Position numbers and translations under genes: made by a program. This document shows, in pieces, positions 1-9,229 of a DNA stretch of 64,000 nt (position 1 is its first letter; each line of letters starts with the position of its first letter). Below the pieces are notes generated by a model, which was not told the DNA's origin, did not search any database, and was given only the letters and a program-made list of their open reading frames with translations. The stretch is taken from the NCBI RefSeq assembly GCF_000092045.1, contig NC_007761.1:1863001-1927000 (forward strand), read 5' to 3'. The stretch is from Rhizobium etli CFN 42 (GTDB lineage Bacteria > Pseudomonadota > Alphaproteobacteria > Rhizobiales > Rhizobiaceae).

Positions 1-720
1 AAGGTCGCCGTCACCGCGAAAAGCCACGAAAGGCTGGTCGATCTACAGGCCGAAGCCAGCGGCCTCTCCGGCAACATTATCGTCCTCGACGGTGATGTCA
101 CCGATGCCGAGGACATGGAACATGTCCTGGCCTCCATTGAATATGAGCATGGCACGCTGGCCATGGCGATCCTCAATGCCGGTGTCTACCTGCCGATCCA
201 CGCCGAGAATCTGAACCGCGCCGATTTTGAAAAGAGCTTTGCCGTCAATCTTTCCGGTGTCGTCAACTGTCTGGTGCCGGCGATCCGCCACATGAAGGCG
301 AAAGGGCAGGGACAGATTGCCATCGTCTCTTCCGTCACCGGCTATGGCGGCCTGCCGAACGGGGCTGCCTATGGCGCCACCAAGGCGGCGTTGATCAACA
401 TGGCCGAAAGCCTGAAATTCGATCTCGACAAGATGGGCATCCGCATACAGCTCATCAGCCCAGGCTTCGTTGACACGCCGACGATGGGCAAGAGCGCCTT
501 TCTCATGCCGGCGCTCGTGTCGCCCGAGGAGGCTGCCCGCCAGATTGCCGCCGGACTGAAATCGCAGGCTTTCGAGATCGCTTTCCCCAGACGCTTCACC
601 ACGATGCTGAAGCTGGCGCGTCTGCTCCCCTACGGCGCTTATTTCCCACTGATGAACCATCTGACTGGCTGGCCGCCGCTGGATGATCACCACCCGGTGA
701 TGCCGCACCCTGCGGAATGA
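1..720 (+). CDS. Short-chain dehydrogenase/reductase, 5' end outside the window
   Basis: The frame is open from base 1, so the N-terminus with the glycine-rich nucleotide-binding loop is missing and 239 residues remain. The NAG motif (ILNAGVY), a serine in the IVSSVTGYGG segment, and the YxxxK catalytic pair in YGATKAA are all present, followed by SPGFVDTP. These are the landmarks of classical SDR oxidoreductases that use NAD(P)H. The substrate cannot be read from the sequence. The gene ends before a bidirectional terminator shared with the convergent gene downstream. Confidence 0.9.
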   Translation, partial: KVAVTAKSHERLVDLQAEASGLSGNIIVLDGDVTDAEDMEHVLASIEYEHGTLAMAILNAGVYLPIHAENLNRADFEKSFAVNLSGVVNCLVPAIRHMKAKGQGQIAIVSSVTGYGGLPNGAAYGATKAALINMAESLKFDLDKMGIRIQLISPGFVDTPTMGKSAFLMPALVSPEEAARQIAAGLKSQAFEIAFPRRFTTMLKLARLLPYGAYFPLMNHLTGWPPLDDHHPVMPHPAE

Positions 721-803
721 TCAACGGTGCGGGACGACGGGTGGTCGGAACGCGCGGATCGAAAAAGTCGTATGCGGAGGGAGTCTTTATCTGCCGTGAC
801 ATG

Positions 804-829
804 AAAAGGCCGGCATAAACCGGCCTTTT
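804..829. terminator. Bidirectional intrinsic terminator
   Basis: A perfect 10-bp stem (AAAAGGCCGG / CCGGCCTTTT) closes a 6-nt loop, with A and T runs on either side. It lies between the convergent SDR gene and the small exported-protein gene and can serve both. Confidence 0.85.
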
Positions 830-879
830 CAGAGGGGGTGCACTTTTGCGCGACATGTTTCAAAGCGGGCGATTGCCTG

Positions 880-1206
880 TCAGTTGTCGTATTCGCGGCA
901 GGCTTCGCTAATCGATGCGCCGCTCTGACCGCCGCGCGTATCGACACCAGTCCCCTGCTGCGGCATTGCGGCGCATTCCATCGCCTGCGGCGGTCGGATG
1001 CTCTGGGTCGTGGTTGGATCGACGGGCGCGACCTGGACGGGGTGCATGCCATTGTCGCTGTTGGTGTAATCGGACGAATAGTTACCCGAACTCGGATCGG
1101 TCGAGCCACCATTCGTTGGTCCAATGGGATCCGGATTCGACTGGGCAAAGGCTGACGACGCCATGCCGATCGCGAGCAGCGAAGCGGCAATAAGGGATTT
1201 GGTCAT
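880..1206 (-). CDS. Small exported protein of unknown function
   Basis: This 108-aa protein starts with a clear signal peptide (MTKSLIAASLLAIGMASSAFA, predicted cut after AFA). The mature part is rich in Ser, Gly, Pro and Asn and has two cysteines (ECAA, SEACRE), which suggests a small periplasmic or secreted protein with one possible disulfide. An AAGGAGG box 8 nt upstream supports the start. A GGAAC-N17-GTT promoter lies about 45 bp upstream, so general-stress expression is likely. No family is recognised. Its composition resembles that of the exported protein at 25247-25582. Confidence 0.75.
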   Translation of the reverse strand: MTKSLIAASLLAIGMASSAFAQSNPDPIGPTNGGSTDPSSGNYSSDYTNSDNGMHPVQVAPVDPTTTQSIRPPQAMECAAMPQQGTGVDTRGGQSGASISEACREYDN

Positions 1207-1249
1207 GAGGATATCCTCCTTTGATTTTCATCATGGATGACCTCTGGGT

Positions 1250-1274
1250 AACCACTTGCAGGATTCATTGTTCC
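1250..1274 (-). promoter_or_regulatory. EcfG-type (general stress) promoter
   Basis: On the minus strand GGAAC (1274-1270) and GTT (1252-1250) are separated by exactly 17 nt, matching the GGAAC-N16/17-cGTT consensus of alphaproteobacterial EcfG/RpoE-type sigma factors. It faces the exported-protein gene that starts at 1206. Confidence 0.65.
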
Positions 1275-1518
1275 GATGTTTTCCGAAAAACCTGCACGCG
1301 CACCTTGCATCGTTACGGGGCCGAGGAACGCTGCCATGACCGGAGCGGCTTGCGCCCCTGCTGTGACTTGATTCTCACCTCTGGAACTACGGCGTTTTAA
1401 AGCATGCCGCGTTGCCATCCTGCCCAGACTTGCAAAACGCTGCGATTTGCCGTTTCATCGACGCCAGTGACGACCATCCGACACTCTTCTTTAATGAGAT
1501 GCACCCTTGTACCTGCCG
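1275..1518. other. Intergenic stretch between divergent genes
   Basis: No convincing gene, repeat or RNA is seen. It should hold the promoter of the HAD phosphatase gene, but no clear -35/-10 pair stands out. Confidence 0.5.
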
Positions 1519-2184
1519 ATGCCCCACGGCTTCGAGAAGCCTTATGCCGCCTTCCTCTTCGACATGGACGGCACCATCCTCAATTCGATCCTCGCGGCCG
1601 AGCGTGTTTGGAGTGACTGGGGAAGACGCCATGGGCTCGATGTCGCGGCCTTCTTGCCGAAGATGCACGGATCGCGCGGCATTGACACAATCACTCGGCT
1701 GAACCTGCCGGGCGTCGATCCCGAACATGAGGCAAGGCTGGTGACCGAGGCCGAAATTGCCGATGTCGGGGATGTCGTTGCCATTTCCGGTGCCGCGGCG
1801 TTCCTGAGTGCGCTGCCGCCGGATCGCTGGGCGATCGTCACCTCTTCGCCCTTGCGTCTTGCCCGCCGCCGGCTGGAAGCGGCTGGCCTGCCTCTGCCGA
1901 AATTCATGGTGACCGCAGAGGACGTGACGGTCGGAAAGCCCGATCCACAATGTTATATTCTCGGCGCCGAACGCCTCGGCGTCAGCACGCGGGATTGTCT
2001 GGTGTTTGAAGATGTCGCGGCCGGCATTAAGGCCGGCGAGGCCGCGGGCGCCGACGTCATGGTCGTTACGGCAACTCATCACCAAAAGATGGAGACGCCG
2101 CATCCGACCATCTCTTCCTATGACGAGATCGCCGTCCGCATCTCAGCCGACCATAAAATGCTTGTCGTCCGGAGCGCGGCCTGA
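1519..2184 (+). CDS. HAD-superfamily phosphatase (beta-phosphoglucomutase/sugar-phosphatase type)
   Basis: The 221-aa protein carries the four HAD motifs in order: FLFDMDGT with the nucleophile and acid-base aspartates near residue 15, a Thr/Ser of motif II in AIVTSSP, a motif III lysine in VGKPDP, and motif IV in VFEDVAAG. The helical cap between motifs I and II fits subclass IA, as in sugar-phosphate and glycerol-3-phosphate phosphatases. The substrate is not determinable. The ATG at 1519 is used. A TTG four codons upstream is possible, and neither start has a strong ribosome binding site. The gene stands alone and converges on nasA. Confidence 0.85.
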   Translation: MPHGFEKPYAAFLFDMDGTILNSILAAERVWSDWGRRHGLDVAAFLPKMHGSRGIDTITRLNLPGVDPEHEARLVTEAEIADVGDVVAISGAAAFLSALPPDRWAIVTSSPLRLARRRLEAAGLPLPKFMVTAEDVTVGKPDPQCYILGAERLGVSTRDCLVFEDVAAGIKAGEAAGADVMVVTATHHQKMETPHPTISSYDEIAVRISADHKMLVVRSAA

Positions 2185-2213
2185 CAGCCGACCGCAGCTC
2201 CGCGGTTGCGCAT

Positions 2214-4871
2214 TCACTCCGCCGCTGCGGCGAGGCAGCGATCGATGATCCGGCCGATTTCGCTGCGGCAGGAGCCGCAATTGGTCCCGGCACTGGTTTC
2301 CTTGCCGATCGCTTCGACGCTGAGGCATCCGCCGCGCACCGCGGCAGCGATCTGGTTGACCCCGACGCTGAAGCAGGAGCAAACGGTGGCGCCCGGATCC
2401 GGTCTGCCGGCCCCTGGACGGCCTGCGACCAGCGCAAAACGCTTCCTCAGATCGCCGTGGACGGCGGAGAGTTGCGAGATCGCCCAGTTGCGCGCGACCG
2501 CCACCGGTTCGCGGGCGAGAAACAGAGCGGCAAGCAGGATCTCGCCGTCGAAGAAGGCGAGCCGGAGGTCGCCGGTTTGCCGGTCGGCATAACCCAGCGG
2601 TTCGATCTCATCAGGAATGGCGAAAACCGCCCGGCACCAGGCCGTCCAGTCTTCGACGGTTTCGTTGAAGGCGAGCTCCAGCCGCCAGCCGCCGTCGGCT
2701 TTCGCCAGCGCCCAATAGGCCGCCTCCGGTATCGCAGGTTTGACGGCCGAGACCGCGAAGCCGTAATGCGCGGCGCGGAAGGGGCGGACGGCGACGGCGA
2801 CGTTTTTCGATGCCGGCTGACCGGAAATCGGATCGGTTATCGGCGCCACCACGGCGTCGATCCGCGCTTTTGCCGCGAACTGGTCGTTCCAGTGCATCGG
2901 CGCGAAAATGCCGCCGCGCGCCTGGCGCTCGGTCACCAGCGCCCGCACGATTGCCTTGCCCTGGGGGCTCTCGATCTCGACGAGGCCGGCGCTCGAGATG
3001 CCGGCCTCGATCGCATCGCGCGGATGGATCTCGGCAAAGGGTTCGGCGATATGGGCGGAAAGCCGCGCGCTCTTTCCGGTTCGCGTCATCGTGTGCCACT
3101 GGTCACGGATGCGCCCGGTGTTCAGGGTGAAGGGGAAATCGGCATTGGTGCGATCGGTTAGCGGCGGTTTGACCGCGACGAAGCGCGCCTTGCCATCGGC
3201 ATGGTAGAAACCGCCATCGGCAAAGAAGCGAGTGACGCCGGGCGCGCTCCCTGCCGCCTGCGGCCACTGGAACGGCGACAGTTCGTCATAGGCGCCGCCA
3301 GTCATGCTGGCGCGGGCGCCGATGTCGAAGTCGCGGCTGCCGTTGTTTTCAAAGGCGGAAAGGGCGGCGTGTTCGGCGAAGATCTCGGCCGGCGCATCGA
3401 AATCGAAGGCGGCGGCAAATCCCATGCGGCGTCCGACCTCCGCAAGCTGCCACCAGTCGGCCTTCGCATCGCCGGGAGCGCCGAGAAATGGCCGCTGCCT
3501 GGAAATGCGCCGTTCGGAATTGCTGACGGTGCCGTTCTTCTCGCCCCAGCCGAGCGAGGGCAAAAGCACATGCGCGTGTCGGGCCGTATCCGTCTCTCGC
3601 AGGATGTCGGAGACGACGACGAAGGGACAGGCGGCGATGGCGCGTTCGACGCTATCGGCATCCGGCAACGAGACAACAGGATTGGTGGCCATGATCCAGA
3701 GCGCCTTGATGCGCCCGTCGGCGACTGCGCGGAACATGTCGACCGCCTTCAGCCCCGGCTTTGCAGCGATAACAGGCGATTCCCAAAAACGCTGAACGCG
3801 GTCGCGGTCTTCAGGATTTTCGATCGCCATATGGGCGGCGAGCATGTTGGCGAGACCGCCGACTTCGCGCCCGCCCATGGCGTTCGGCTGGCCGGTCAGC
3901 GAGAAGGGGCCCATGCCCGGGCGGCCGATGCGGCCGGTCGCCAGATGGCAGTTGAGGATGGCGTTGACCTTATCGGTGCCGGACGAGGATTGATTGACGC
4001 CTTGGCTGTAGCAGGTCACCACTTTCGAGGTCGTCTCGAACAGGCGGAAGAATTCCCGGATCTGCATGGCAGGCAGGCCGGTCCGCTCGAGGAGATCGTT
4101 GATATCAAGTGCTGCGGCGGCCGCAAAGGCGCCGGCGAAGCCTTCCGTATGGGAGGCGATATAATTCTGATCGATCGCAGGGCTTGTCGCGAGATGGGCA
4201 AGCAGCCCCATGAACAGCGCGACATCGCCGTCCGGGCGGATGGCCAGATGCAGATCAGCGATATCGCATGTCATCGTCCGGCGCGGATCGATGACGACGA
4301 TGCGCATGTTCGGCCGCGCTGCTTTTGCGGCGGCCAGCCGCTGATAGATGACGGGATGACACCAGGCAAGGTTGGAGCCTGTGAGCACCACGAGATCAGC
4401 AAGCTCGATATCCTCATAGGTCCCCGGCACGGTATCGGCGCCGAAAGCGCGGCGATGCCCGGCCACCGACGAGGACATGCAGAGTCTTGAATTGGTGTCG
4501 ATATTGGCCGAACCGATGAAGCCCTTCATCAGCTTGTTGGCGAGGTAGTAATCTTCGGTCAGCAACTGGCCGGAGACATAGAAGGCGACGGAATCAGGCC
4601 CGTGTTCGGCGATCGTTTCGGAGAAACGCCGGGCGACCAGATCGAGCGCCTCGTCCCAGCCGCTGCGTGCGCCGGCGATTTCGGGATAAAGGAGCCGGCC
4701 GTCGAGATCGATGGTTTCGGCAAGCGCCGACCCCTTCGAGCAGAGCCGGCCGAAATTCGACGGATGCTCGGGATCTCCCTTGACGCTGACGGCGCCGGCT
4801 TCGTCGACCGTGGCGATGACGCCGCAGCCGACGCCGCAATAGGGGCAGGTGGTCTTGACCTCAGCCGCCAT
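2214..4871 (-). CDS. nasA: Assimilatory nitrate reductase, catalytic subunit
   Basis: This 885-aa cytoplasmic molybdoenzyme reduces nitrate to nitrite. The N-terminus has the [4Fe-4S] motif (CPYCGVGCGV and a fourth Cys in GRLCSKGS), followed by Mo-bis-MGD oxidoreductase domains and a molybdopterin-dinucleotide-binding domain (about residues 560-690). The last 70 residues form a BFD-like [2Fe-2S] domain (CSCF ... CGSC). That extra domain marks the NasA type that takes electrons from a reductase or ferredoxin. The ATG overlaps the nirD stop as TAATG, so translation is coupled. It is the last gene of the NasT-controlled operon. Confidence 0.95.
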   Translation of the reverse strand: MAAEVKTTCPYCGVGCGVIATVDEAGAVSVKGDPEHPSNFGRLCSKGSALAETIDLDGRLLYPEIAGARSGWDEALDLVARRFSETIAEHGPDSVAFYVSGQLLTEDYYLANKLMKGFIGSANIDTNSRLCMSSSVAGHRRAFGADTVPGTYEDIELADLVVLTGSNLAWCHPVIYQRLAAAKAARPNMRIVVIDPRRTMTCDIADLHLAIRPDGDVALFMGLLAHLATSPAIDQNYIASHTEGFAGAFAAAAALDINDLLERTGLPAMQIREFFRLFETTSKVVTCYSQGVNQSSSGTDKVNAILNCHLATGRIGRPGMGPFSLTGQPNAMGGREVGGLANMLAAHMAIENPEDRDRVQRFWESPVIAAKPGLKAVDMFRAVADGRIKALWIMATNPVVSLPDADSVERAIAACPFVVVSDILRETDTARHAHVLLPSLGWGEKNGTVSNSERRISRQRPFLGAPGDAKADWWQLAEVGRRMGFAAAFDFDAPAEIFAEHAALSAFENNGSRDFDIGARASMTGGAYDELSPFQWPQAAGSAPGVTRFFADGGFYHADGKARFVAVKPPLTDRTNADFPFTLNTGRIRDQWHTMTRTGKSARLSAHIAEPFAEIHPRDAIEAGISSAGLVEIESPQGKAIVRALVTERQARGGIFAPMHWNDQFAAKARIDAVVAPITDPISGQPASKNVAVAVRPFRAAHYGFAVSAVKPAIPEAAYWALAKADGGWRLELAFNETVEDWTAWCRAVFAIPDEIEPLGYADRQTGDLRLAFFDGEILLAALFLAREPVAVARNWAISQLSAVHGDLRKRFALVAGRPGAGRPDPGATVCSCFSVGVNQIAAAVRGGCLSVEAIGKETSAGTNCGSCRSEIGRIIDRCLAAAAE

Positions 4872-5200
4872 TATTCAGCCGCCATCAACAGGCTTTCGAG
4901 CGCGATGAACAGGGCGCCGTCCTCGTTGCGGACCGGTATGGTCCGCACCTCGCCCTCGTCGGCGCCGAGCGCCTTGCCGGTTTCGAGTGAGATCACCCAA
5001 TTGTGCAGCGGGCAGGTGACGGCCTTGGCATGCACGATGCCCTGGGAGAGCGGGCCGCCCTTGTGCGGGCAGTGATCCTCGATGGCAAAGACCTCGTTTT
5101 CGGCCGTGCGGAAGACGGCGATCTTGCCCTGCGGCGTCTTCACGCAGCGCGCGCCGCGCAGCGGAATATCGGAGATGTTACCGATTGCGATCCAATTCAT
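4871..5200 (-). CDS. nirD: Nitrite reductase small subunit (Rieske-type)
   Basis: A 109-aa NirD with Rieske-like fold: CPHKGGPLS and CPLHNWV supply the two Cys-x-His-like segments. It partners NirB in NADH-dependent reduction of nitrite to ammonium. The ATG at 5200 (MNWIAIG) is chosen because AAGGAG sits 6 nt upstream. The ATG two codons earlier touches that box. A longer open frame upstream overlaps nirB and is spurious. Only 10 nt separate it from nirB, and the stop overlaps the nasA start. Confidence 0.95.
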   Translation of the reverse strand: MNWIAIGNISDIPLRGARCVKTPQGKIAVFRTAENEVFAIEDHCPHKGGPLSQGIVHAKAVTCPLHNWVISLETGKALGADEGEVRTIPVRNEDGALFIALESLLMAAE

Positions 5201-5210
5201 GTCCATCTCC

Positions 5211-7661
5211 TTACTCGGCTGCCTGCGGATAGCCGATCGTCGCCATCGGCTTGAATTCGTGCTTGTCCTTGCCGGAAACTCGCTCCGACCAGGGATCGAC
5301 CTGAGCGAATTTCTGGGAGAAGACGAAGCGGTCGTAATAGGCCTTGCGCTTTTCGGCATCGCCAATGATCTGCCGGCGGATTTCCTCCAGGCCGACGCGC
5401 TTGGCCCATTTGTAGATGCGTTCGAGATAGCGGGCCTGCTCGCGGTACATCTGCGTCAGCGCCACGATATGCTCCAGCGCCTCGTCCTCGGTCTTCACCA
5501 GGCCGAGCACCTCGGTGCCCTTGATGTCGAGACCGGCCGCACCGGCGAAATGGATCTCGAAACCGGAATCCACGCAGATCACGCCAATATCCTTGCAGGT
5601 TGCTTCGGCGCAATTGCGCGGGCAGCCGGACACGGCCATCTTCAATTTGGCCGGCGTCCATGAGCCCCACATGAATTTCTCAATGCGGATACCGAGGCCG
5701 GTGGAATCCTGGGTGCCGAAGCGGCACCAGTCGGAGCCGACGCAGGTCTTCACCGTACGCAGGCCCTTGGCATAGGCCTGTCCGGAGACGAAGCCGGCCT
5801 TGCCGAGATCTGCCCAGACGGCGGGCAGGTCCTCCTTCTCGATGCCGAGCAGGTCGATACGCTGGCCGCCCGTCACCTTGACCATCGGGATCTCGAACTT
5901 GTCGACGACATCGGCGATGGCGCGCAGCTCGTTCGAATTGGTGACGCCGCCCCACATGCGCGGCACGACGGAGTAGGTGCCGTCCTTCTGGATGTTGGCG
6001 TGGACGCGCTCATTGATGAAACGCGACTGGTAGTCGTCGGCATATTCGTCCGGCCAGTCGCAGACGAGGTAATAGTTGAGCGCCGGCCGACACTTGGCGC
6101 AGCCGCAGGAGGTCTTCCATTCCAGTTCCTGCATGACCGCGGGAATGCTCTTCAGACCTTTCGCCTTGATCAGACGGCGAACATCGTCATGGCCGAGTTC
6201 GGTGCAGGTGCACATCGGCTGCACGGCGGCCGGATTGTAGCCGTCGCCGAGCGTCAGCGCCATCAGCTGTTCGACGAGGCCGGTGCAGGAGCCGCACGAG
6301 GCGGAGGCCTTGGTATGGGCGCGCACGTCGTCGAGCGACGTCAGCCCCTTGCTCGTGATCGTCGAGGTGATCTTGCCCTTACATACGCCGTTGCAGCCAC
6401 AGATTTCCGCGTCATCCGGCAAGGCTGCAACGGCCGCCATAGGGTCCAGCGGCGACCCTCCCTGGTAGGCCTGGCCGAAGATCAGCGTCTCACGCATCTC
6501 CGAAATGTCGGTGGCCTTCTTCTTCAGGTCGTTGAACCAGGCACCGTCGGCGGTCTCGCCGTAAAGCACGGTGCCGATGATCTTGTTGTCCTTCAGCACG
6601 AGGCGCTTGTAGACGCCGGCGCTGGCGTCGCGCAGCACGATCTCCTCGCGATCGTCACCGTCGGCGAAATCGCCGAGCGAATAGAGTTCGATGCCGGTGA
6701 CCTTGAGCTTCGTCGGCGTGTCCGCATGCACGAAAGCGGGCGAACGGTCGCCGGAGAGATGCGCGGCGGCGATGCGAGCCATTTCGTAAAGTGGCGCGAC
6801 GAGGCCATAAACCATGCCGCCGACCTCGGCGCATTCGCCGAGCGCAAAGATATCGCCGTCCGAGGTCTGCATGCCTGCATCGACGACGATGCCGCGATTG
6901 ACTGCGAGCCCGGCATCCCGAGCAAGCCCGACATTCGGCCGGATGCCAACGGCCATGACCACGAGGGTTGCCGGGATGATGCGGCCGTCGTCGAGCTCGA
7001 TGCCTTCGACCTTGCCATTGCCGATGATCGCCTTGGTATTGGCCTTGCAGATGACCTTGATGCCCCGTTCCTCGACAGCCTTCTGCAGGAGATAACCGGC
7101 GGCGGGATCGAGCTGGCGCTCCATCAGCGTCGGCATGACATGCAGAACGGTCACGTCCATGCCGCGCTGGGCAAGGCCGGCGGCCGCTTCGAGGCCGAGC
7201 AGGCCGCCGCCGATGACGACAGCCCTTTCGCGCGACTGGGCGGCAAGCAGCATGGCCTGCACGTCATCGAGATCGCGATAGGTGATGACGCCGGGCAGAT
7301 CCTTGCCGGGAACAGGGATGATGAAGGGCACGGAGCCGGTGGCGATCACCAGTTTGTCGTAGCTTTCGGTGACGCCGTGGTCGGAGGTGACCGTCTTGGC
7401 ATCACGATCGATGTTGACGATCTTGTGGCCCTTGTAGAGCGTGATGCCGTGCTTGATGTACCAGCCGTCACCGTGAATGATGATCTGTTCATAGTCCTTC
7501 TCACCGGAGAGAACCGGCGAGAGCATGATGCGGTCATAGTTGACGCGTGGCTCGGCATTGAAGATCGTGACTTCATAGCGTCCGGGAGCCCGTTCGAAGA
7601 GGTGCTCGAGCATGCGCCCAGGCGCCATGCCATTGCCGATGATGACGAGTTTTTCGGTCAT
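5211..7661 (-). CDS. nirB: NADH-dependent nitrite reductase large subunit
   Basis: The 816-aa enzyme makes the six-electron reduction of nitrite to ammonium. An FAD/NAD(P)H oxidoreductase module fills residues 1-320 (GNGMAPGR, GGGLLGLEAA, FALGECAEV). Two BFD-like cysteine clusters follow (CGCNGVC ... CGSC near 420-465, CTCTE ... CGCAKC near 485-530). The nitrite/sulfite reductase half carries the siroheme/[4Fe-4S] ligands TCVGSDWCRFG and GCPRNCAEATC. Length and order match NirB. It follows the transporter gene after 18 nt. Confidence 0.96.
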   Translation of the reverse strand: MTEKLVIIGNGMAPGRMLEHLFERAPGRYEVTIFNAEPRVNYDRIMLSPVLSGEKDYEQIIIHGDGWYIKHGITLYKGHKIVNIDRDAKTVTSDHGVTESYDKLVIATGSVPFIIPVPGKDLPGVITYRDLDDVQAMLLAAQSRERAVVIGGGLLGLEAAAGLAQRGMDVTVLHVMPTLMERQLDPAAGYLLQKAVEERGIKVICKANTKAIIGNGKVEGIELDDGRIIPATLVVMAVGIRPNVGLARDAGLAVNRGIVVDAGMQTSDGDIFALGECAEVGGMVYGLVAPLYEMARIAAAHLSGDRSPAFVHADTPTKLKVTGIELYSLGDFADGDDREEIVLRDASAGVYKRLVLKDNKIIGTVLYGETADGAWFNDLKKKATDISEMRETLIFGQAYQGGSPLDPMAAVAALPDDAEICGCNGVCKGKITSTITSKGLTSLDDVRAHTKASASCGSCTGLVEQLMALTLGDGYNPAAVQPMCTCTELGHDDVRRLIKAKGLKSIPAVMQELEWKTSCGCAKCRPALNYYLVCDWPDEYADDYQSRFINERVHANIQKDGTYSVVPRMWGGVTNSNELRAIADVVDKFEIPMVKVTGGQRIDLLGIEKEDLPAVWADLGKAGFVSGQAYAKGLRTVKTCVGSDWCRFGTQDSTGLGIRIEKFMWGSWTPAKLKMAVSGCPRNCAEATCKDIGVICVDSGFEIHFAGAAGLDIKGTEVLGLVKTEDEALEHIVALTQMYREQARYLERIYKWAKRVGLEEIRRQIIGDAEKRKAYYDRFVFSQKFAQVDPWSERVSGKDKHEFKPMATIGYPQAAE

Positions 7662-7679
7662 ACGTTCAAGTCCCTTGGA

Positions 7680-8921
7680 TTAGGTGGCAGCCACGGGCGC
7701 AGAGTGCCCCTGACGCGACAGTTGCTTGACGGACAGGTGCATCCAGATCAGCGAGATCGCGACGATCGCGAAGAGCAGCAGGAAGCAGCTGGACCAGAGA
7801 CCGGTCATGTCCTTGAGGAGTCCGAAGGCGATCGGCAGGATGAAGCCGCCGAGACCGCCCATCATGCCGACGATGCCGCCGACGGCGCCGACGCTGTCGG
7901 GATAATAGGCCGGAATGTGCTTGTAGACGGCGGCCTTGCCGAGGCTCATGAAGAAGCCGAGCACGAAGATGACGACGATGAAGAAGACGGGCGTGATGGT
8001 CGCAGCCGGCAGCGACAGAATAAGCGTGGCCACGGCCGACACGGCAAACATCGCATACATCACGCTGCGTGCCCCCTTCTTGTCGGACAGCACGCCACCG
8101 AAGGCCCGGAAGATACTGCCCGGGATCGAGTAGGCCGCGGCGATCATGCCGGCAGTTTCGAGGTTGAAGCCGTAGACGCCGACCAGATAGCGCGGCAGCC
8201 ACAGCGACAGGGCGACGAAGCCGCCGAAGGCGAAGAAATAGTAGAGCGAGAAGCGCCAGACCTGGACGTTCTGCAGCGGTGCGAATTCCTGGGCGAGGCT
8301 CTTGGAGGCGACGCCGCGTTCGCGGCGAAGACGGAAGGCCGGATCGTCGGACGTGGTGAACCAGAAGACGATGGCCATCAGCGCCAGACAGACGGCCCAG
8401 ATTTCGGCAACCGCCTGCCAGCCCCATGCGATGAGCACGAAGGGGGCTGCGAATTTGGTGACGGCTGCGCCGACGTTACCGGCGCCGAAGATGCCGAGCG
8501 CCGTACCCTGCTTCTCGGCCGGAAAGAAGGGCGAGACATAGGCGACGCCGACGGCGAAGGAGCCGCCGGCAAGCCCGACGCCGAGGCCGGCGATCAGCAT
8601 CTGCGGATAGGTGTGGGCGTAGGAGAGCAGGAAGGTCGCCAATGCGGCGGCAAGCATCGTCAGCGTGTAAACGAGACGGCCGCCGTAACGCCCTGTCCAG
8701 ATGCCGAGAACAATGCGCACGAGCGAACCTGTGAGAACGGGCGTGCCGATCAGCAGGCCGAACTCGGCCTCGTTGAGGTTGAGCTCCTGCTTGATGCGGA
8801 TGCCGATGATCGCAAAGATCGTCCAGACGGCGAAACAGAGGGTGAAGGCCACAGTGGAAATCCACAGTGCTTTGGCTGGTTCGCCGGCTGACATGGGCTG
8901 CACTTTCTCAATGGCAGACAT
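7680..8921 (-). CDS. narK: MFS nitrate/nitrite transporter (NarK/NasA type)
   Basis: A 413-aa membrane protein with about 12 hydrophobic segments and the glycine-rich GxxxG segments of nitrate/nitrite porters (GLAGGSFAVGVAYVS; GGIVGMMGGLGGF). It should import nitrate for the reductases encoded downstream. The ATG at 8921 is taken because GGAG lies 6 nt upstream. A TTG start seven codons earlier has no such support. It is the first gene after the regulated leader and terminator, so readthrough controls it directly. Confidence 0.93.
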   Translation of the reverse strand: MSAIEKVQPMSAGEPAKALWISTVAFTLCFAVWTIFAIIGIRIKQELNLNEAEFGLLIGTPVLTGSLVRIVLGIWTGRYGGRLVYTLTMLAAALATFLLSYAHTYPQMLIAGLGVGLAGGSFAVGVAYVSPFFPAEKQGTALGIFGAGNVGAAVTKFAAPFVLIAWGWQAVAEIWAVCLALMAIVFWFTTSDDPAFRLRRERGVASKSLAQEFAPLQNVQVWRFSLYYFFAFGGFVALSLWLPRYLVGVYGFNLETAGMIAAAYSIPGSIFRAFGGVLSDKKGARSVMYAMFAVSAVATLILSLPAATITPVFFIVVIFVLGFFMSLGKAAVYKHIPAYYPDSVGAVGGIVGMMGGLGGFILPIAFGLLKDMTGLWSSCFLLLFAIVAISLIWMHLSVKQLSRQGHSAPVAAT

Positions 8922-8970
8922 AGCTTCTCCGTGGCCCGACAAGGTCGTGCCGATCCATTGCTGGGGTTAA

Positions 8971-9034
8971 AACAAAAAGCCGCTGGTCAGGACGCGCTTG
9001 CACGAGGCGCGCGAATATCCTGATCAGCGGCTTT
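8971..9034 (-). terminator. Leader terminator controlled by NasT
   Basis: On the minus strand the arms at 9034-9018 and 8992-8976 pair at 16 of 17 positions (one A-C mismatch). An inner CGCGC/GCGCG extension and a T-rich tail (TTTTTGTTTT) complete a strong intrinsic terminator. It lies about 50 nt before the narK start and just 6 nt after hairpin P2, which is the layout of an attenuated leader. Confidence 0.9.
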
Positions 9035-9040
9035 GCTGGT

Positions 9041-9060
9041 GGCGCCCGCCGTTGGACGCC
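9041..9060 (-). promoter_or_regulatory. ANTAR target hairpin P2 (hexaloop AACGGC)
   Basis: GGCGTCC and GGGCGCC form a 7-bp stem (one G-T wobble) around the loop AACGGC. ANTAR antiterminators bind paired hairpins with six-base loops having A at position 1 and G at position 4, and this loop fits. It directly precedes the terminator. Confidence 0.8.
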
Positions 9061-9191
9061 CAATCATTGGCCTTCCGGCCTATCTACCTCAAAGCAATCC
9101 GAATACCGGGTTGCTGAGAATTTGTTCGACTACCGTTTGCTTTGCATGTCGCAACGTAGCCCGTGTCTTGATGAGCGCCTGCGTGTGCCCA

Positions 9192-9221
9192 ATTGCCCGG
9201 ATCGCCGTTGATCTGTGCAAT
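9192..9221 (-). promoter_or_regulatory. ANTAR target hairpin P1 (hexaloop AACGGC)
   Basis: ATTGC/GCAAT and GATC/GATC stems, split by a 3x3 internal loop, close the loop AACGGC, identical to P2. The hairpin starts at the predicted transcription start. P1 and P2 together form the expected two-hairpin NasT site, with an unusually long linker of about 130 nt that holds other possible hairpins (for example 9093-9115). Confidence 0.75.
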
Positions 9222-9229
9222 ACAAGCAA

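Noticed and set aside
6000..8891. 963-codon open frame on the plus strand
   Set aside because: It is antisense to nirB and narK, whose domains are clear. High GC keeps the opposite frame open.
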